Positions 12,413-27,400 of a DNA stretch of 64,000 nucleotides are shown piece by piece (the stretch's first letter is position 1; each line of letters starts with the position of its first letter). The notes below the pieces were generated by a model. That model was not told the origin of the DNA. It saw nothing but the letters and a program-made list of their open reading frames with translations, and did not search any database. Source of the DNA: Dryococelus australis (Eukaryota; Arthropoda; Insecta; Phasmatodea; Phasmatidae); the NCBI GenBank assembly GCA_029891345.1, contig CM057002.1:60068777-60132776 (forward strand), in the 5' to 3' direction. The position numbers and the translations under genes were made by a program.

Positions 12413-15400
12413 CTGCAAACACAAGATGCGCACTTAATTGTGACACACTTGTTGGAGTTGATAGCGTACTGTTATATGCACATTCAACCAAACACAGACT
12501 GAGTTGCATGTGTTTTAACAGGCAAGTGGTTATCCATGCGATCATTCTGATAGTTTGTTAGGTGGCATGTGATATCGCAAATCCACCATTTTGCCAACCT
12601 GCCTCGGAATTGAGGCGACATAGCAAGAAATAAATTTATTTAGGCAATTATTGCACTGTTTGTTTATAATTTTTCATTAACGAACAGATTTTCAATACAA
12701 TTATAAACCATTATTTAGTTTTATTTGTTAGAAAGTTACTGCAAATGGAATTCAGCATTTCTATACAACTAATGTTCATATTGTTTTGGATGTACGTATC
12801 CACTGCCTGCAAATGTCAATTTTCAGAAGGAAGTGTATAAACATTTTTACTCGGGTATATTCTGTATTACTTATAATGGCTGAAAGTGATGTAGAGGTCA
12901 TAAAAATTATTAGTATCAAATAGTTTTATAACTGGTTATTCAGAGAACGTAACGAATCTATTGATCTCGAAAAAAAAAAACTAAACATCGCATGCTAAAC
13001 AAGCAGTGTCGTTATAAACATCGCATGCTAAACAAGCAGTGTCGTTATAAACTAAACATCGCATGCTAAACTAGCAGTGTCGTTATAAACTAAACATCGC
13101 ATTCTAAACAAGCAATGTCGTTATAAACCTTCTTCCAATAATACTGTTCAGCAAGTAACTTATTTGTCATCATGTAATAAAAACGCTCTTTTTGGTAGTT
13201 TAATTTCTTAACATATATATTAAGGAAATCATTTAATAAGCTTCTACAACAAAATATATTTCAGTACTCGAAGCAAATGAAAAAAAACTGCTAATTTATA
13301 ATAAAACATTTACAACGATTTAAACATAATGTATAGTCTATGTTTACGAGAAAATGTGTTTTTCAGCAAATGTATTACCATAAACAGAACATGAAGACAT
13401 AATTCGTCCAAATTATTTAAAAACAGACTGTTACAGTTATGTAACGACTTTAACAGATATAGTGTGAAATGATCAGAGTCCCTAATTAGTGTCAGCTACC
13501 TTAACAGAAGGTAATTTGTTAAACTCTTGCAATCTGGAAGAATTTTCTTGCCACACATTTCTGGGGTATAAGGTTATTTTGATGATGATGGTTATGACGG
13601 ATAGACAGTCAAATTATTCAGATATACATGTTCTCGTGCTGTACATTAAAATTTAGCTGAAGCTCTTAATGAGGACAAACAATGTCGTAATACATCTCAA
13701 CACTAAGCATCCGAATATTAAGGGCAGATCTTTCCGGTTGGCAGCTGTAAAATTTAAATAGGAAATCCCATGTTAAGGAAATTTCGATTAAGTTTCTTAA
13801 TTTTAATGATGGGTATTTAAAACAAATTTTATTCTTCACGATTTTTTTAGTAGAGGATATCTATGAGCGTATATTTTCAATATAGATAAACTATATGAAC
13901 TCTTTTGTAAAACATGAAATTTACAAATTCCTTCCAAACAGGCTATACGTGTTATGGAAACATCTTCGCTGTACGGAACTTCTAAAAAATTCACGAAGAA
14001 TATGTTTTGTCTGAAACGCCTATCTTTAAAATTAACGCACTAAGGCGAAATTTACTTGGTAGGCAGTGACCTTAACAATGTATTATCGGAACTGATTTAT
14101 TATAATTAATTGGTAATTGTTTTCCTGCCTAAAAATTTACAGTATCAGATGGCGAGGGAGGGCGATTGGGACAGAAGATTCATATTTTAAACCAAACCTA
14201 AACTTACGCTGACAATGTCTCTGCACAGACGAAAACCCAGAAATAGGAAGTTTAACATCACGATCCAAATTACGATCAAATGTCGTCCATTACGAATGGC
14301 CATAAAGGCTGTTCACTATAAAGTAACCACTATAGAAATGAACCTTAGAAAAAAGTCACTGCCCCTGCATGTATCTATTTTAACTGGCGCACTGAGTGAC
14401 ATTCGCTCAGTAAAGTCGTCAACGATAGATGTAAAGTAGTTCTATACATTAAAGTCGAGTAAAAAGTGTTAGGTAACCATTTGTGATAATTTAAAATTAT
14501 TTCTTTTGCTTTATGTTTTTTTTAATGCACACAAGTGTAAAAATTAGCAGACTGGTGAGTATTTACTTTCTTAATAATTTCACAGTTCCATTTGACCGGC
14601 GCATGAATAAAGTTATGGCCCATAGCAATGTTAATTTTACATCAGGTGGTGGAATGCACAGCATGTACACAAACAGATCTTAAGCAGGGCTTTCAAAAGT
14701 GCTCATTTTACAGCGAACAGTCTGTATAAAAAAGTTAGCAGCTTCAGGGGTTACGTCAAGGTAAAATGGGCAAATGATCTTGTCATCCATAGCGTACCTG
14801 TGAAGCAGCTTGCTGGTCTGGTTGGTTGCGGTCCATCATTGGAATAGGTATCCTGCCAGTTGCTCTCTCGGCATCACCCTGTAAGTTAATAAGACCTCAG
14901 AGCACAAAATTTTAATCTCTGAAAGACAAGGATCTAATTCCCTTGTTCAAAATTGGCGATTGATCAGAAGGAAGGATAGGAGGACTCTTATCATTGAATA
15001 GTCATGGGCAAGCACATCCCTAAAAATTTTACAGTTTTATCTAGACAAGATTTCACACTTGCTATCAAATTAATGAAGTGTGTTTTAGTCACGGGGCGCG
15101 TCAGACGTGTGTTATGAACTCACAAGTGGCAATACTCTGAATTGGAAGTAAGCTGTGCCCCTTCTTGTTATTGTTTTGGAAGAGAGTCTTTCTATCTTAT
15201 GACGTGTTAGTCAATTCTCAGCTGCCCTCAGGCATCTCCATACCATAATCAAAATGAATGTAGTTGTTCAAGTTTACGCCGTTTTACCTCTCGTGGATAC
15301 ATTTATAGCTGTCACTGCAATGGGGAACCTGACAAGTTTGATTTTTTAAGTGGAAAACTAGCCAGTGCTTGACCGAAAATAGTGTTATGCGCCTCTAGTG

Positions 15401-18400
15401 TGAATCCTAGTCGGTTGGATATACTAACTTAACTCCGAAGCATTTCGAGATATTAAAGAAGGTGTCCACTGTGGCTTCCGAAATTAAAATATGTATATAT
15501 TTTAATAACCTATAGTTGTTGTTCTCAACTAATATATTTTTGGGGGTCAACGAACAAGAAAATAATGTTGAAATAAATGTGACATTAATACTTATTACTA
15601 TGGCCAGTATGGCATCCAATACGTCTGCCAAAATAAAAATAGCTCGTATGTTACCTGCATGTTGGGCGTAGACATTTATCTTATTGGGTGTAGTTTCCAA
15701 ACAAATTGTTAACATTGGTTATTTACAATTTGTAATACCAGAAAATAGTGGATAAGAGTACTGTAGTTATTCAAGATAAATATGTAAGACAGAATTAATA
15801 AAGAAACAACTTTATGGAAATTTTGCTGGAAAACTATATATATATATAATTTCAGTAATATTATTTATACATATAATGGTACTGAAATTTTGAATAAACA
15901 AAAATTTTTGGGTACCTAAAATGGTTGAGTACAATCTACGTTAGAGAACAAAATATAATGATTTTGTCTAGATTATTGTAATACATCTTCATCAGAGGAA
16001 GTAGCCATACACTCGTCTTCTTCACCTAAGTCAAAGTGGAATGTAAGTGTGTTCTAACATTCACTTGTACCTTTACAGTTGAAAAACTTGGTATATCTGA
16101 CATGAGCTGAAGCACATCCACATCTTCCCAAACACATTTTATCCGAGGAGCAACCACACAGCATATCATCTTCACAATGCAGATGAGACTTTCTCAGTTC
16201 CAAGTGGCAAAGTAGTACGTTATAGTACTTCATTCATGTCGTCACGATACCATCCAAATAGTAATGGATACACATTTGGTGGGCTAGGTTTGTCACCATC
16301 TTTCCAGATACACACATGGAAATGCGCCCAGTCCATTTTCCCAGAGAATGGTTCTGTAGTACGTGGGATGCTTCTAAGTTTTGGCATACGGATCACAGCA
16401 TCCTTATACGTCTTTTTTCAGCCAAATATCTCTCCTTATGTCAGGCATTGTTGTGGTTTCGTGACACAAAATGGAATGCACAACCATCACGATATCCGAA
16501 GTATTGGCAAACTTTGATGCGGCACCCGAATCATGTTTTTCGGGACATGGGTCCTCTCCTGAAAAATGAACGGTTTTCCATCCCGCGCAACATACTAAGC
16601 GTTACCGGTGTGGTTTTGGATCACGTGGTGTGTTGCAGCACTCATGAAATAGGCTACAGTACTCATCAATGCAGATACACCCAACACAACATTAGGAGCA
16701 ACACTCAACAGTGCGTCACAGTTGGTTAGAAACTACTTTCTTCGCCAAGACACTCAACAGTGCTTCCCGAACTTCAACCCATACAAACAAGTAGCTCCTT
16801 GATGCACTTGCCACTATTAAGATAGCCATTACGCTATATATGACATAATTTTAATGCAGCTAGACAGTGTGTTTGTATTGAATTTTAGTGGAATGCTTAT
16901 GCCATAAATATGTATTATTTAAACACAGAGACGTGTTGAAAAGACACATTTTGTCTTACACAAACTGACTTTTGCACTTCTGTAAATCATGAATATGAGG
17001 GGGTACCACAGTAGCCATAATATATACTCCCCAATGACACACAATTGTGAGTTTTCCTGTTCATTGTCGCAGAAAATAAATCATAGACACCTGCCAAAAT
17101 TCATGCAGACAGTCAAAACCTCAAGGTGGACATGCTGGTGGATGAAGCGGCGAACACCAGCAGTCGTTTGTCAAGCTACGTACATCAACCAGTTGTTAAT
17201 GCTGCACTGTGGCATGTGGGTGCACTTTGGCATCGTTATAAACTGAACTACTGGATATAGACTTCCAAGCACAAGGCTTGTAGTCTGAGAATGGTACACT
17301 CGGGTTACCTAGAAGATAGTCTCATCGTATGAAGGTGAAGGTATCCAGCAGCATCTCTATAAGATCCAACTTAGAAGACACTTTTAAGACTACAGCGTAA
17401 TCATCTGGTCTCATACTTACGAATCAGCCTTAGTACCAAGAAAATAATTTGTAATTTTATGGAAATTCGTGTTTTTTTATTTTTATTCTTCATTGACATA
17501 AAGTAGGTTATGAAAAATTCGAAGCTCTACGTTTGTTTAATTATGAAAATTTGTAAAAAATATCAATAACAATATTTGACCCAAACTCAATTTTTACAAA
17601 GTTCAATTTTTTTTTCAGTTACTTACGAATATATTTTATATGTTACTACGTATAATGACATATAAACAGAATGATTTACCTGTTCGTAGAACTCTTGAAA
17701 TATGACCTGGACTGTCTTGACTTGCAGGTCCCATGGCTTGGCGCTAGCAGACAGATCACTGGCGGTCATTGTTATGGCCTGCAGCAGCAACCTGTGAGAG
17801 AATAAGATAACCGTGATGTGAAACAGGAAATTTCGTACACAATAACCAAGACTGATGAGTTTGACTGAACACTATGAGAGTCCATTCTATAAATTAAAAT
17901 CCAAATTTTTATCAAATTAAAGTTTATTGACTTATACTTCTTACAGTGTCCTGAGGAGAATACTGTCTGAGATGGGGAAATGAGTTTTTAATTATTTTAC
18001 AACGTAAAAATTTATCATGACATATTATTATAATCAGTGACGAATTCAATGAATATACACATGAAAAAAAAAAGACTGCCTTCTTCGCGTGTCTTGAGTT
18101 CTCAAACTTATTTTTGTTAACAAGATATCATTGCTTGTTCAATCCTGTATTCTTTACTAGTACTTTATGTACAAGTTATTATTTCCCTATAGCTATTGTG
18201 TGAGTCTCTCATTACTGCCAACCACTGTGTTGCCTGATCCTTAATATATGATATATAAAACACCAAAGGGACAACCCGACGTTGCCCGGATATTATTTGT
18301 CTTTTGATAATCTACAAATCTAGGTTTTTCGGTAAATAGTAATAACTCGGTCACTACCTATGACACAACATTCAAGCCATGTTATCAAAAAGAGGATAAG

Positions 18401-21400
18401 CATTTTTCTAACCACGACAATTAGGTGATGTTTATTCTTTGATTAAGATACCCTAACAGTCCCTGAAACATGGTTCCTGCCGCAAAGGCATATTTTTAAT
18501 CATAAAAAATAAATTTACATTATTAAATAAAGTAATCTAATTTTGTTGAACCTGTTCTGTGGCAGTGAATTTTACTTAATATAATGTAACGATTATATAA
18601 TCAGATTTGAAACGTCTCAATGACAGTATAAAATTCAACAATGCAATAATGACAAAGCAAATTGTTAATGTAACCATAGAAATGCAATTTTTAAGCATGA
18701 TAAAGCAAACTAAATTTGTCGTGCTTAAATTGCAATTGTTGCACATTAACTAAGTTTGTAGTGGCAAGCAGTAGCATACATTTGTTGGACTCCGTATGGA
18801 TTATTACATTCATTGCATGTGAAGGAATTTCACAGTGCGTTAGAAAGCACACAACGAATTTATAACTTCAAAACACGAAATATTCCAAACCGTATGATAA
18901 GCCCAGAAAGAAACAGGAACAGTTCATTCAGACCGTACATCTGCCTAGAGGACAGCAAATAAACAATGGACCTTTGCATTTAGCACCGAGGAGAGATGTA
19001 AGTTGTGAATGAGGGATACCGGACCCAGTTTGTTTGACATTTTGGACCTAGAGGATCGGAGCCTAATGTGGCCTACACTGTATTTTGAAATTATGCACTG
19101 CAGGATATCCCTGCCAAATTTGTTCCAGATCCATCTAATAGCGTAGAATGTATAAAGAACAAACTTATAAACGTACATACAAACTTTGACTTTTACGACA
19201 GTTATACCAACCTCAAAGTAGCTACTTTTTTTCAGGTATCTCCACAAATATCAAGTGGTGGGTAAAGTGAAGAGATGCCACGGTATATCACAGCAGTGCT
19301 GCACTGGCATACTAGATGGAATTTTCCAATTCAGTCGATAATATAATATATATGTCCTCTCTTGTTCCCAGAACCAATCTGACAGCACTTTGATATTATA
19401 TTTTATGTTGAAAGTTTCCAGCAATAAGATAAACCGTTCATCAACTAATGTCTCCTATAGTATATTAATGAAATGTAATATCATAATCGCCAAAAAAAAC
19501 CAAGAGCTGAACCATAGGAAATTAGGAAATATTTGACGCCTTTTGAAACTCTCTTTCATCAATATTGCTAACGTGAATTTTAAGCAAGTTATTAATGACT
19601 TTTAAGTTTAATCATGTTGGTCTAAACAGTACATTTATGATAATTCAATCATTTTACGAATGGTGTAGAGAAAATAAGTTTTTCACAAGAAGATGTATTT
19701 GTAACGAAGGAAAGAAATTAGTATGTGTATACAACAGTAGTGTGTGTTTATACTGCTGAAAGTACTATGGAATATAGTAATGAGACGGGGTTCCACGGTT
19801 AAACTAAACTAAGGATCAGTCCTGAGGACGTCTTTAGTGATGCAATTAGGTATGCTATTTTCTCTTTCTAGACCCTCGCCACATGAGTCTGAATCTCAGT
19901 TGTCAAGCACGTTCAGAATTTGAGAACTCTATTAGTGCAAACGAATTAATGGGTTGCTAACGTAATGTCTTGAGATAATTATTCGTGTTTATGTGAGAAA
20001 TACTTCTGCAATACATACTAAAGGCTGTTCACGACAAAGTGAGCACTTTAGAAATGAACCTTAGAAAAAAGTCACTGCCCCTGCATTCGTATATTTTAAT
20101 GGGTGAAAGCGAGTGACATTCGCCCAGTAAAGTTGGTAACGATGGATGGAAAGTAGTTCCATATCTTAACGTCAAATAAAAAGTGTTAGGTAACCATTTG
20201 TGATAACTTAAAAATTATTTCTTTCGCTTTCTGTTTTTTTCTTAATGCAAGGAAGTGTAAAAATGAGCATATTTGTAAAGTATTTACTTTCTTAATAATT
20301 TAAAGTTTCATTTGACCGACGCACGAATAAAGTGATGAGGCCCATGGCAATGTTAATTTTACATAAGGCGGAAGAATACACAACGTGTTTATATGTGGAT
20401 CCTAAGCAGGGCTTTCAAAATTGTTCATTTTACCGTGAACAGCCTATACCTAGCATTTAAATGTGTTAAATAGCTGTTTGTCGTGAATTACTAGTTTTAA
20501 ATTCAACATGTTGACGATGTCATAGATATTTTACTTCACCTGTGTCTGTAACTAGTCCAAACGAACTGGTTTGTGCTAACCAGTTCGAAAAGTTGAGCTC
20601 TGTTGGGGAAGAAGACTGCCAGATCAGTGGCGAGTATGCAATGTTTCACAAAGTCCAGTACCTGCTTGTATTCAGAGTTGGTTAGCTTGCTGAAGATGTT
20701 GTGTCCTTTCTGCAACAGTTAAAACAACATAGATCAATAACATTGCAAACAACAGAAAGCTCCACATCGGCAGAAGTGTGATAATTTTCTAAGGAAAATG
20801 GAATTGAGTAATTGGTTTAAATTTTATTATTTAGTATCTTTTTCGTGAGAAACAAAGAGTTTTAGAAATTTCAGTTTCTGCTATCTTCGTAATCAAATAA
20901 ATACTCAAATACTTTTGTCCTCTTAGCATCCTTGCCTAAGGTACAAATACTGACATCTTCACTTATTTATCTAAACCATTTTGGTTGCATAGGCTCTAAA
21001 TTCTGAAAACAAACAACAATCATGGAACCGTTTTCTGTTCTTTAGAAATTTAGGACATGCATTTCGTATCCATAAATTGCTGATGAAGTTAGGTACAATA
21101 ACATTATAAATCTGGTATACTAATAAGAACGTCATTATTGTGGTACTGTACGTTGCCCATTACTACATATTCTGTCGAGCTCGAAGAGTGCCAGCACCCT
21201 GCACTTATGACTACAGTCATCATTCATTGTAATTATCTGCTGCGATCACTCAGCAGTAAACAATTTCCTTTGTACGAATTGCCATATATCTTTCACCAGA
21301 CAGCACCGAATACAGTGTTTGTGCTCGTGAGCTCCAGGTCTCGAGTGGATTTTTCTCTCCCGCCTTCGGGTGAACTTCCTTTGGTGACAACCATCGAAGG

Positions 21401-24400
21401 AATATGGCAAGGGGGACACTATGTCACAATGTCATGTTGTGCGTAGAAAACTGGCGGGTAGCAAGTTTTGGGAGTGGATGCGCCAATCGGTTCTCGGTAG
21501 ACAATTTAGAAGATGTAGCGAACAGCAAGAGACATCGTAGCAATCAGCCTGATTTCGTCATTTTGCATGTATCAGAACACAATGCACGTTTGAGTCAGCA
21601 TTTTGGTGTTTCACAAGCTCAAATAAGCACAAGAGAAGAATTAAAAAACATATATTTTGATGTAGTCGCTACAATTTAAATATACATTCGAAATCATGCT
21701 ATAGCAGGAGCATAAACAGCAGCCTTAGATATCACAGTGCGCAAGATTAACCCAGCATTTGTTCCAGCAATTTAGCTACCTGCTTTCAATATCCGAACAT
21801 TTGATGACCAGTGCGATGAACGGATTTGTTTTTATACACATTTCAATCATCTTCAATCCTTAATGCACAGCAACACATCACTCAGTGACGTAAAAATTAT
21901 TTCACTGTTTCAGATCATCAATGTAACGTGATGCGGCAGATGTTATTTGGTAGTTGGGAATATCTGCACAGAACTATGGAGTCGCGTGTAATCTTTTGAG
22001 GGAAAGGTTGGAAAACAAAATAGTTTTGGTGAGCAAACAGGAATCAACACTTTGAACATCCCGTCACATTCAAGTGGAAACATCCCATTACATTCAAGTG
22101 GAAACATCCCGTCACATTCAAGTGGAAACATCCCATCACATTCAAGTGGAAACATCCCATCACGTTCAAGTGAAAACATCCTAAGCATAGTTTTAGCAAG
22201 CCCAAGAAATTCATTAACTGAGATAAGCAAACTCTGAAGGATGCTGAGCGGACTACACTCATATGGACATATCGGCAATCGCAAATAAATTACATCGTAG
22301 ATAAGGCACAGCGACTACAGATAGATCTCTCCCATGTGAAGAAACATTAATTGTTTTCCTCGATAATGCCACTGGCAAAAACAATTTATCATGTATACCA
22401 ATGCCTAAAACCGTTTCTTAAGTGGTGACAATGGCATCACTTGTCACTGGAGCAAGAGAATGAAGTCACATGGAGTGATAAGTGAGAGAACATGATGTGA
22501 CAATCGGATGAATACACTTGGACCTGGTGTATGGCCCGGCACATGGTATTATCACGAGGATGCTCTGTCGAAACTGAATTTTGGTGGTGGTGGTAGTGCA
22601 ATAAGCTGCTGCTGTTTATCTTGGTGCATGCTTGACCCATTCATTTTAATTGGTAGATCGATGAAATCTGGCACGTAGCCAAACATCTTAAACTATATCA
22701 CAATTCTCACTCTTTGGCAACAGTTAGAAATATAACATTTCCTTCTTCAGTACAACATTTCTCCTGTCCACCAAGTAAGACCAGTCAGTTCAAGGTTTGA
22801 AGAAAATCAGATTAAGTTACTAAACTGGCTTAATCAACCCAAAAGAAAGTTTTTCAGATGAGGTGAAATATTGTTTGCGTTCCAGACCCACGCGACCACA
22901 GTCAAAAGTCTACTATTCGCCATGTTACAGGGAAAAGAAAAACGAATCCCACCAAATATATGCCATAACTTACTAAATGTGTATTCCCAGAAGTTAAAGC
23001 TGCAATAATAGCAAAAGGAGCTCCAAATTTATATTTGTCACATGGCTAGCACCTCTTGAACAGACATCACTATTTGTTCTGTGGCGTTTGACCTAATGTG
23101 TACATTCAAATCATTTTCTCGCAATGTCACACATAAGCACTAATTGTGCACATGAATGTCTATTACGAGTTTTTCTATATTTCGTTATAGGTAAACTATG
23201 AGTCGTAAAATAACCATGCAAGTTTGCATCTTCCTTATTCACATTATTATCTCTGATGATTTTCAGAGGAGTCTCTGGTGGTTGTACTAAACGAAGTACG
23301 AATGTCTTGGTTCACATATTAATAAACACTCGAAGTTATTAAAATACAACATAGTATAGTTATTAAAATATAGGATCACTCATATAAAAACGCAATATTG
23401 TTATTTGCATATAAACATGCATTTCTTTAGCAAATTTTTTAAAACTGGTATTACACACACTAGGTTCACATACATATTTGAGTCTTTTAGATGGATTTAT
23501 TTTGAAATTTTTAAATGTTTTGTTAGGTTTAGCAGATAATTTATTTTTTCCTCAAATATATTATAAAAGGAAGAGCGTATAATATCTTTGCAGTTTTGTA
23601 TTATCTGCTTATACACTGTTATGTCAGCACGTACAATATTTGTTCTATTATTAATAGTAATACGTTAAATTTTGCAGTTTAATAATTTATTACATACCGA
23701 AAGGAAGTAGGCAGTATTGCTTATGGATGGTTGTAACACACCCCACTCTCCCACATGTGATACGTAATACTGCGTGAAGTAGGAACCAACGACATACTTG
23801 AAGCGAGTGAAATAATTTCAGCGTGTGTATCTACCTACCTGTTGAAGGATGGTAACCGTCTGGTTGAAGTGATGGTGCTCCATGGTGGATGTGCTGTAAA
23901 TGGCAGCCAATGGCGACTCTGTCTCTAACATGAACTTGTTGTTCTTCCCTCTGTGGTCCAAGTCGTGACACAGGGATGCCACATATAGAGCCAGAGCCTG
24001 CACAAAGTGGAATATAAATAACATAGTCCGAGTTGGAAAAAAAATATTACTTTAAGAGAACCATCCCAAAGAAATTAAAAAAAAAAAAAAAAAAAAAAGA
24101 TAGCTACTTAACATGGATCCATAATTTCTACAGAACTACATAAATTGCACGTGCCACTGCAACTAAAGTTTCTTTTGACGCGAATACGTCTTTAAATTTG
24201 CGACCATAGTGGGAGGCAAACCAGAAAATCCGATGATAAAATCTGGGGATAGAGTTTGGCATTGCAGCTCCGAATCTATCGTCTACATTCAAAATGCAAT
24301 TACACCACTCGATTACCAAAGGATCAAAGAATATGTTACGTCGAGTTAGGACCGCGAAGCATCGCGTGTTGAAGAACGGGGTGTTTGGGTGAAAGGGGGG

Positions 24401-27400
24401 GGGGGGGAGGCACAGCAACTTTCAGTTCGTTTTGCCGCGTTTCATAACTTCCGCGTAGTATAACTTTTTACTATGCGAAGCTACGACGCTCGTTTAGGTT
24501 TAAATCGACAGCTCTCATCAAGATCAATAGACTGCGCGTATAAAAACATTTGTGTGGCGTGGTCATGGCAGAATTGCACGAGTTTAATGTAGAAAATGAA
24601 GAAAACTTAACACAGTGTCGGCCTATACTCGTCAAAAAGCCAAGTCGAAACTCGGAAATCGTATACGGCTGGAAAGAGCATCTCAAAAACAATCCAGTGA
24701 TACATATAAAACTCCATATGATAGAGTGAAGCGGCGCCGGGAACGTAAAAAATACGTCAAGGTGTCCGAGCGCGTCAACGTAGACGTATTCACGCAAAAC
24801 AATCGGCCGTGTCCCCAACACAGCCATACCCCATCCCCCCCCCTCCCTGAAATACATGAAACAGGTGTTGTTTTGTCGTTAACAAGTCAATGAAGTATGC
24901 TTCACAGTCTGAAAGTTTGACTTGTTAATCTTGGCAAAAATATTTTACGATACTAGTTAGCAGATGGACTTATTACTTTGAAGGTAGCTGTGTGATGTGT
25001 TCGTACCATTTCATATATTTAGGTCAAGATCAATGGCTGGCTGACATTAAACTGGAACCAGTCTGTTCGAGTACAGTTAATTTAGCAATGTTGTTTTTGG
25101 ACAGACGGACGTAAGATGGGAGCTTTAAAATTAAAACTAAGGTTTTTAACCACACGCAGAGTGTACTGAGCAAAACATTCCCCACAATATTTTGCAATAT
25201 CTTTTGATGCTCGTTTGTCAAATGTCAAGTTTATTTGACGAAATGCTACCAGTATGCAGTGCTGGCTCACTTTACCTTGCCAGCCATACTGCAGTAGTAA
25301 CATTACTGAGGCACCTCAATACCGAGGTTGAATCGTTAAAATAGCAAAAACATTTCCTTGTAGAATTTTATAGATTTTTGAAGTAACTTTTTGCATCTGA
25401 TTTCAGTGTGAATTATCTCATTTCTGTACGTATTTCAGTGTTTGTACGATTCTAAAACAGTAAAATTGTGATTTTTTTTTGCGAGGAAAGAATAATTACT
25501 TATAATGTTTAAAATTTCAGAAGTATGCGGTACAAACTAAAAATAACAGATTTTTCCGGGGCCAACACCGAACTTCTAAAAGTTGTAACGCTATATATTT
25601 ATTTGTAGTTGAATATTTAAGCAGAAATTCCCCCTCTTTATTTACCGGGTACTTTTAGCAGAAGACATCGACTGTTTTGAATGCTATTTAAGCTCCCGTT
25701 ATCAATATTCTGAAATTACAAAAAAAAATTAAAACAACCAAAAATTTATCATGAAGTTTATTCCAGTTCAAATAACTAAATAAAGAGTGTTCGTTTCACA
25801 GCTCTCTCTTTATTTAAGAGATGTGTTCATGAATACTTCAAATTAGATAATTCTGCCGTGCGTCCAGGGAGTTAAGAAAAAGTGAGCCGTCGTGTTGTTG
25901 ACTTTATAGACAATGTATACAGATAACCTCTGGAAACCAGTTCGTAACTTACAGTTCGAAGCTCTGGATTATATTATACGAAAACACAAACATTGAAATT
26001 GGCCAATCTATTATTTACGTACGAATGAATCAGTTTCCAGAGCAAATCTTGATTGCTGACCTCCAATTAGTCTCATATTATGCTCTTAAATTTCGCAAAC
26101 CGCGACCGGGAAGAGCATGTACGTCCTCTTCAAACTTGAACGATTTTAGCCACCTCTTAACTGTAGAAGCTCTAATCAGAATATCTTTGGCAATTAATCT
26201 AGAGGAAATATAGGTAAATTTTATGTATTAACACGAGGCAATTGGGTAGTGCTTGTATAATTTTATAACCAGTTATAGTCTTATGTTCTTTGAATGACAC
26301 TAACAGTTGGGCTGAAATTTTTGCGAATCTACGAAAGTGTCTTATGAAAATGGCATGTCTGCTTGTTTACAAGATATGTATTTGCATATGGTAAGGAGAA
26401 TATTTTTATTCTGTCGTGCGTTGTATAGTTTTACAAAAACAAACAGTGGTGGTGTATTGCCGAAAGCGATTTGTCAACAGGTTATTTGTAATGCAGTGGA
26501 ATTCTGGTTTTTCGCAAATCGTTTATTCCTTCCCTTTTCCACGAAAATTTTGGCATAGATCTTTAACGTGTGTCCCATCAATTATATAACCCCAAAATAG
26601 TGCCCTCTTCGGTTTATAGGCTTTGTATTGTTGGAGTGCAAGAAAAGAGTGAAAAATACCATACTGAACAACAACTGGTAAATAACAAAGTTCAGTCAAA
26701 AAAAAGTTTGCAAACACACCACATAAGTGTATATGTATAGTGAGAAAGCACAGATGGCAAGTGCTCTTTGCCATACACTTATGGCAGCTCCCCTACATCT
26801 GTTCAGGAAAGTGTCAAATCCATAGTGAAATTCTAAAACTTTGTATATAATCCAATCACGGTTACTTCACACTTTTCTGAAGCCCTTCTTAAAATATATT
26901 TACAGATTATTCCTCTGCCTTGTACAAACTAAGCTAAAATAAGTTTAGATAAGTACACGAAAGGACAAGGCACCGAATTCGTGCGCACTCAGTTGTAATA
27001 ATGTTTTGCATGAGAACTATTTATTATTAGGCGTTACCAATACACACGTTTCTTCACTGGTGTTATACATATTTATTAAAAATGAAACACTACAATTTAT
27101 AAATAAACTATTTGTCAAAATTAACTTTAAAGGAAAATATGATAATTTTATATCAACAGAGGTATAAAACGCTTGTGAAACATGGCATATTTAGAAAGTA
27201 ACTAAACACTGCATATATGGGGTGATTTTTCTAAGGTTTGATTTTAAAAAAGTGCGAAGAAACCACGAATAGACTATAGTAAAAGCTGTTCACGATAAAA
27301 AGAGAACTTTAGAAATGAACCTTAGAAAAAAGTCACTGTCACTGTATGCATATATTTTAATGGACGCACTGAGTGACATTCGCCCAGTAAAGTTGGTAAC

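Noticed and set aside
12138-12502. Plus-strand frames opposite the last PDE exon
   Set aside because: They are shadows of the minus-strand coding sequence, caused by its GC-rich codons.
15407-15715. 102-residue minus-strand frame as an extra gene
   Set aside because: It has no family resemblance, is AT-driven and lies within intron 9 without splice context.
22055-22237. Open frames with [11 protein letters not shown]-like repeats
   Set aside because: They are translations of the 24-bp minisatellite on both strands.
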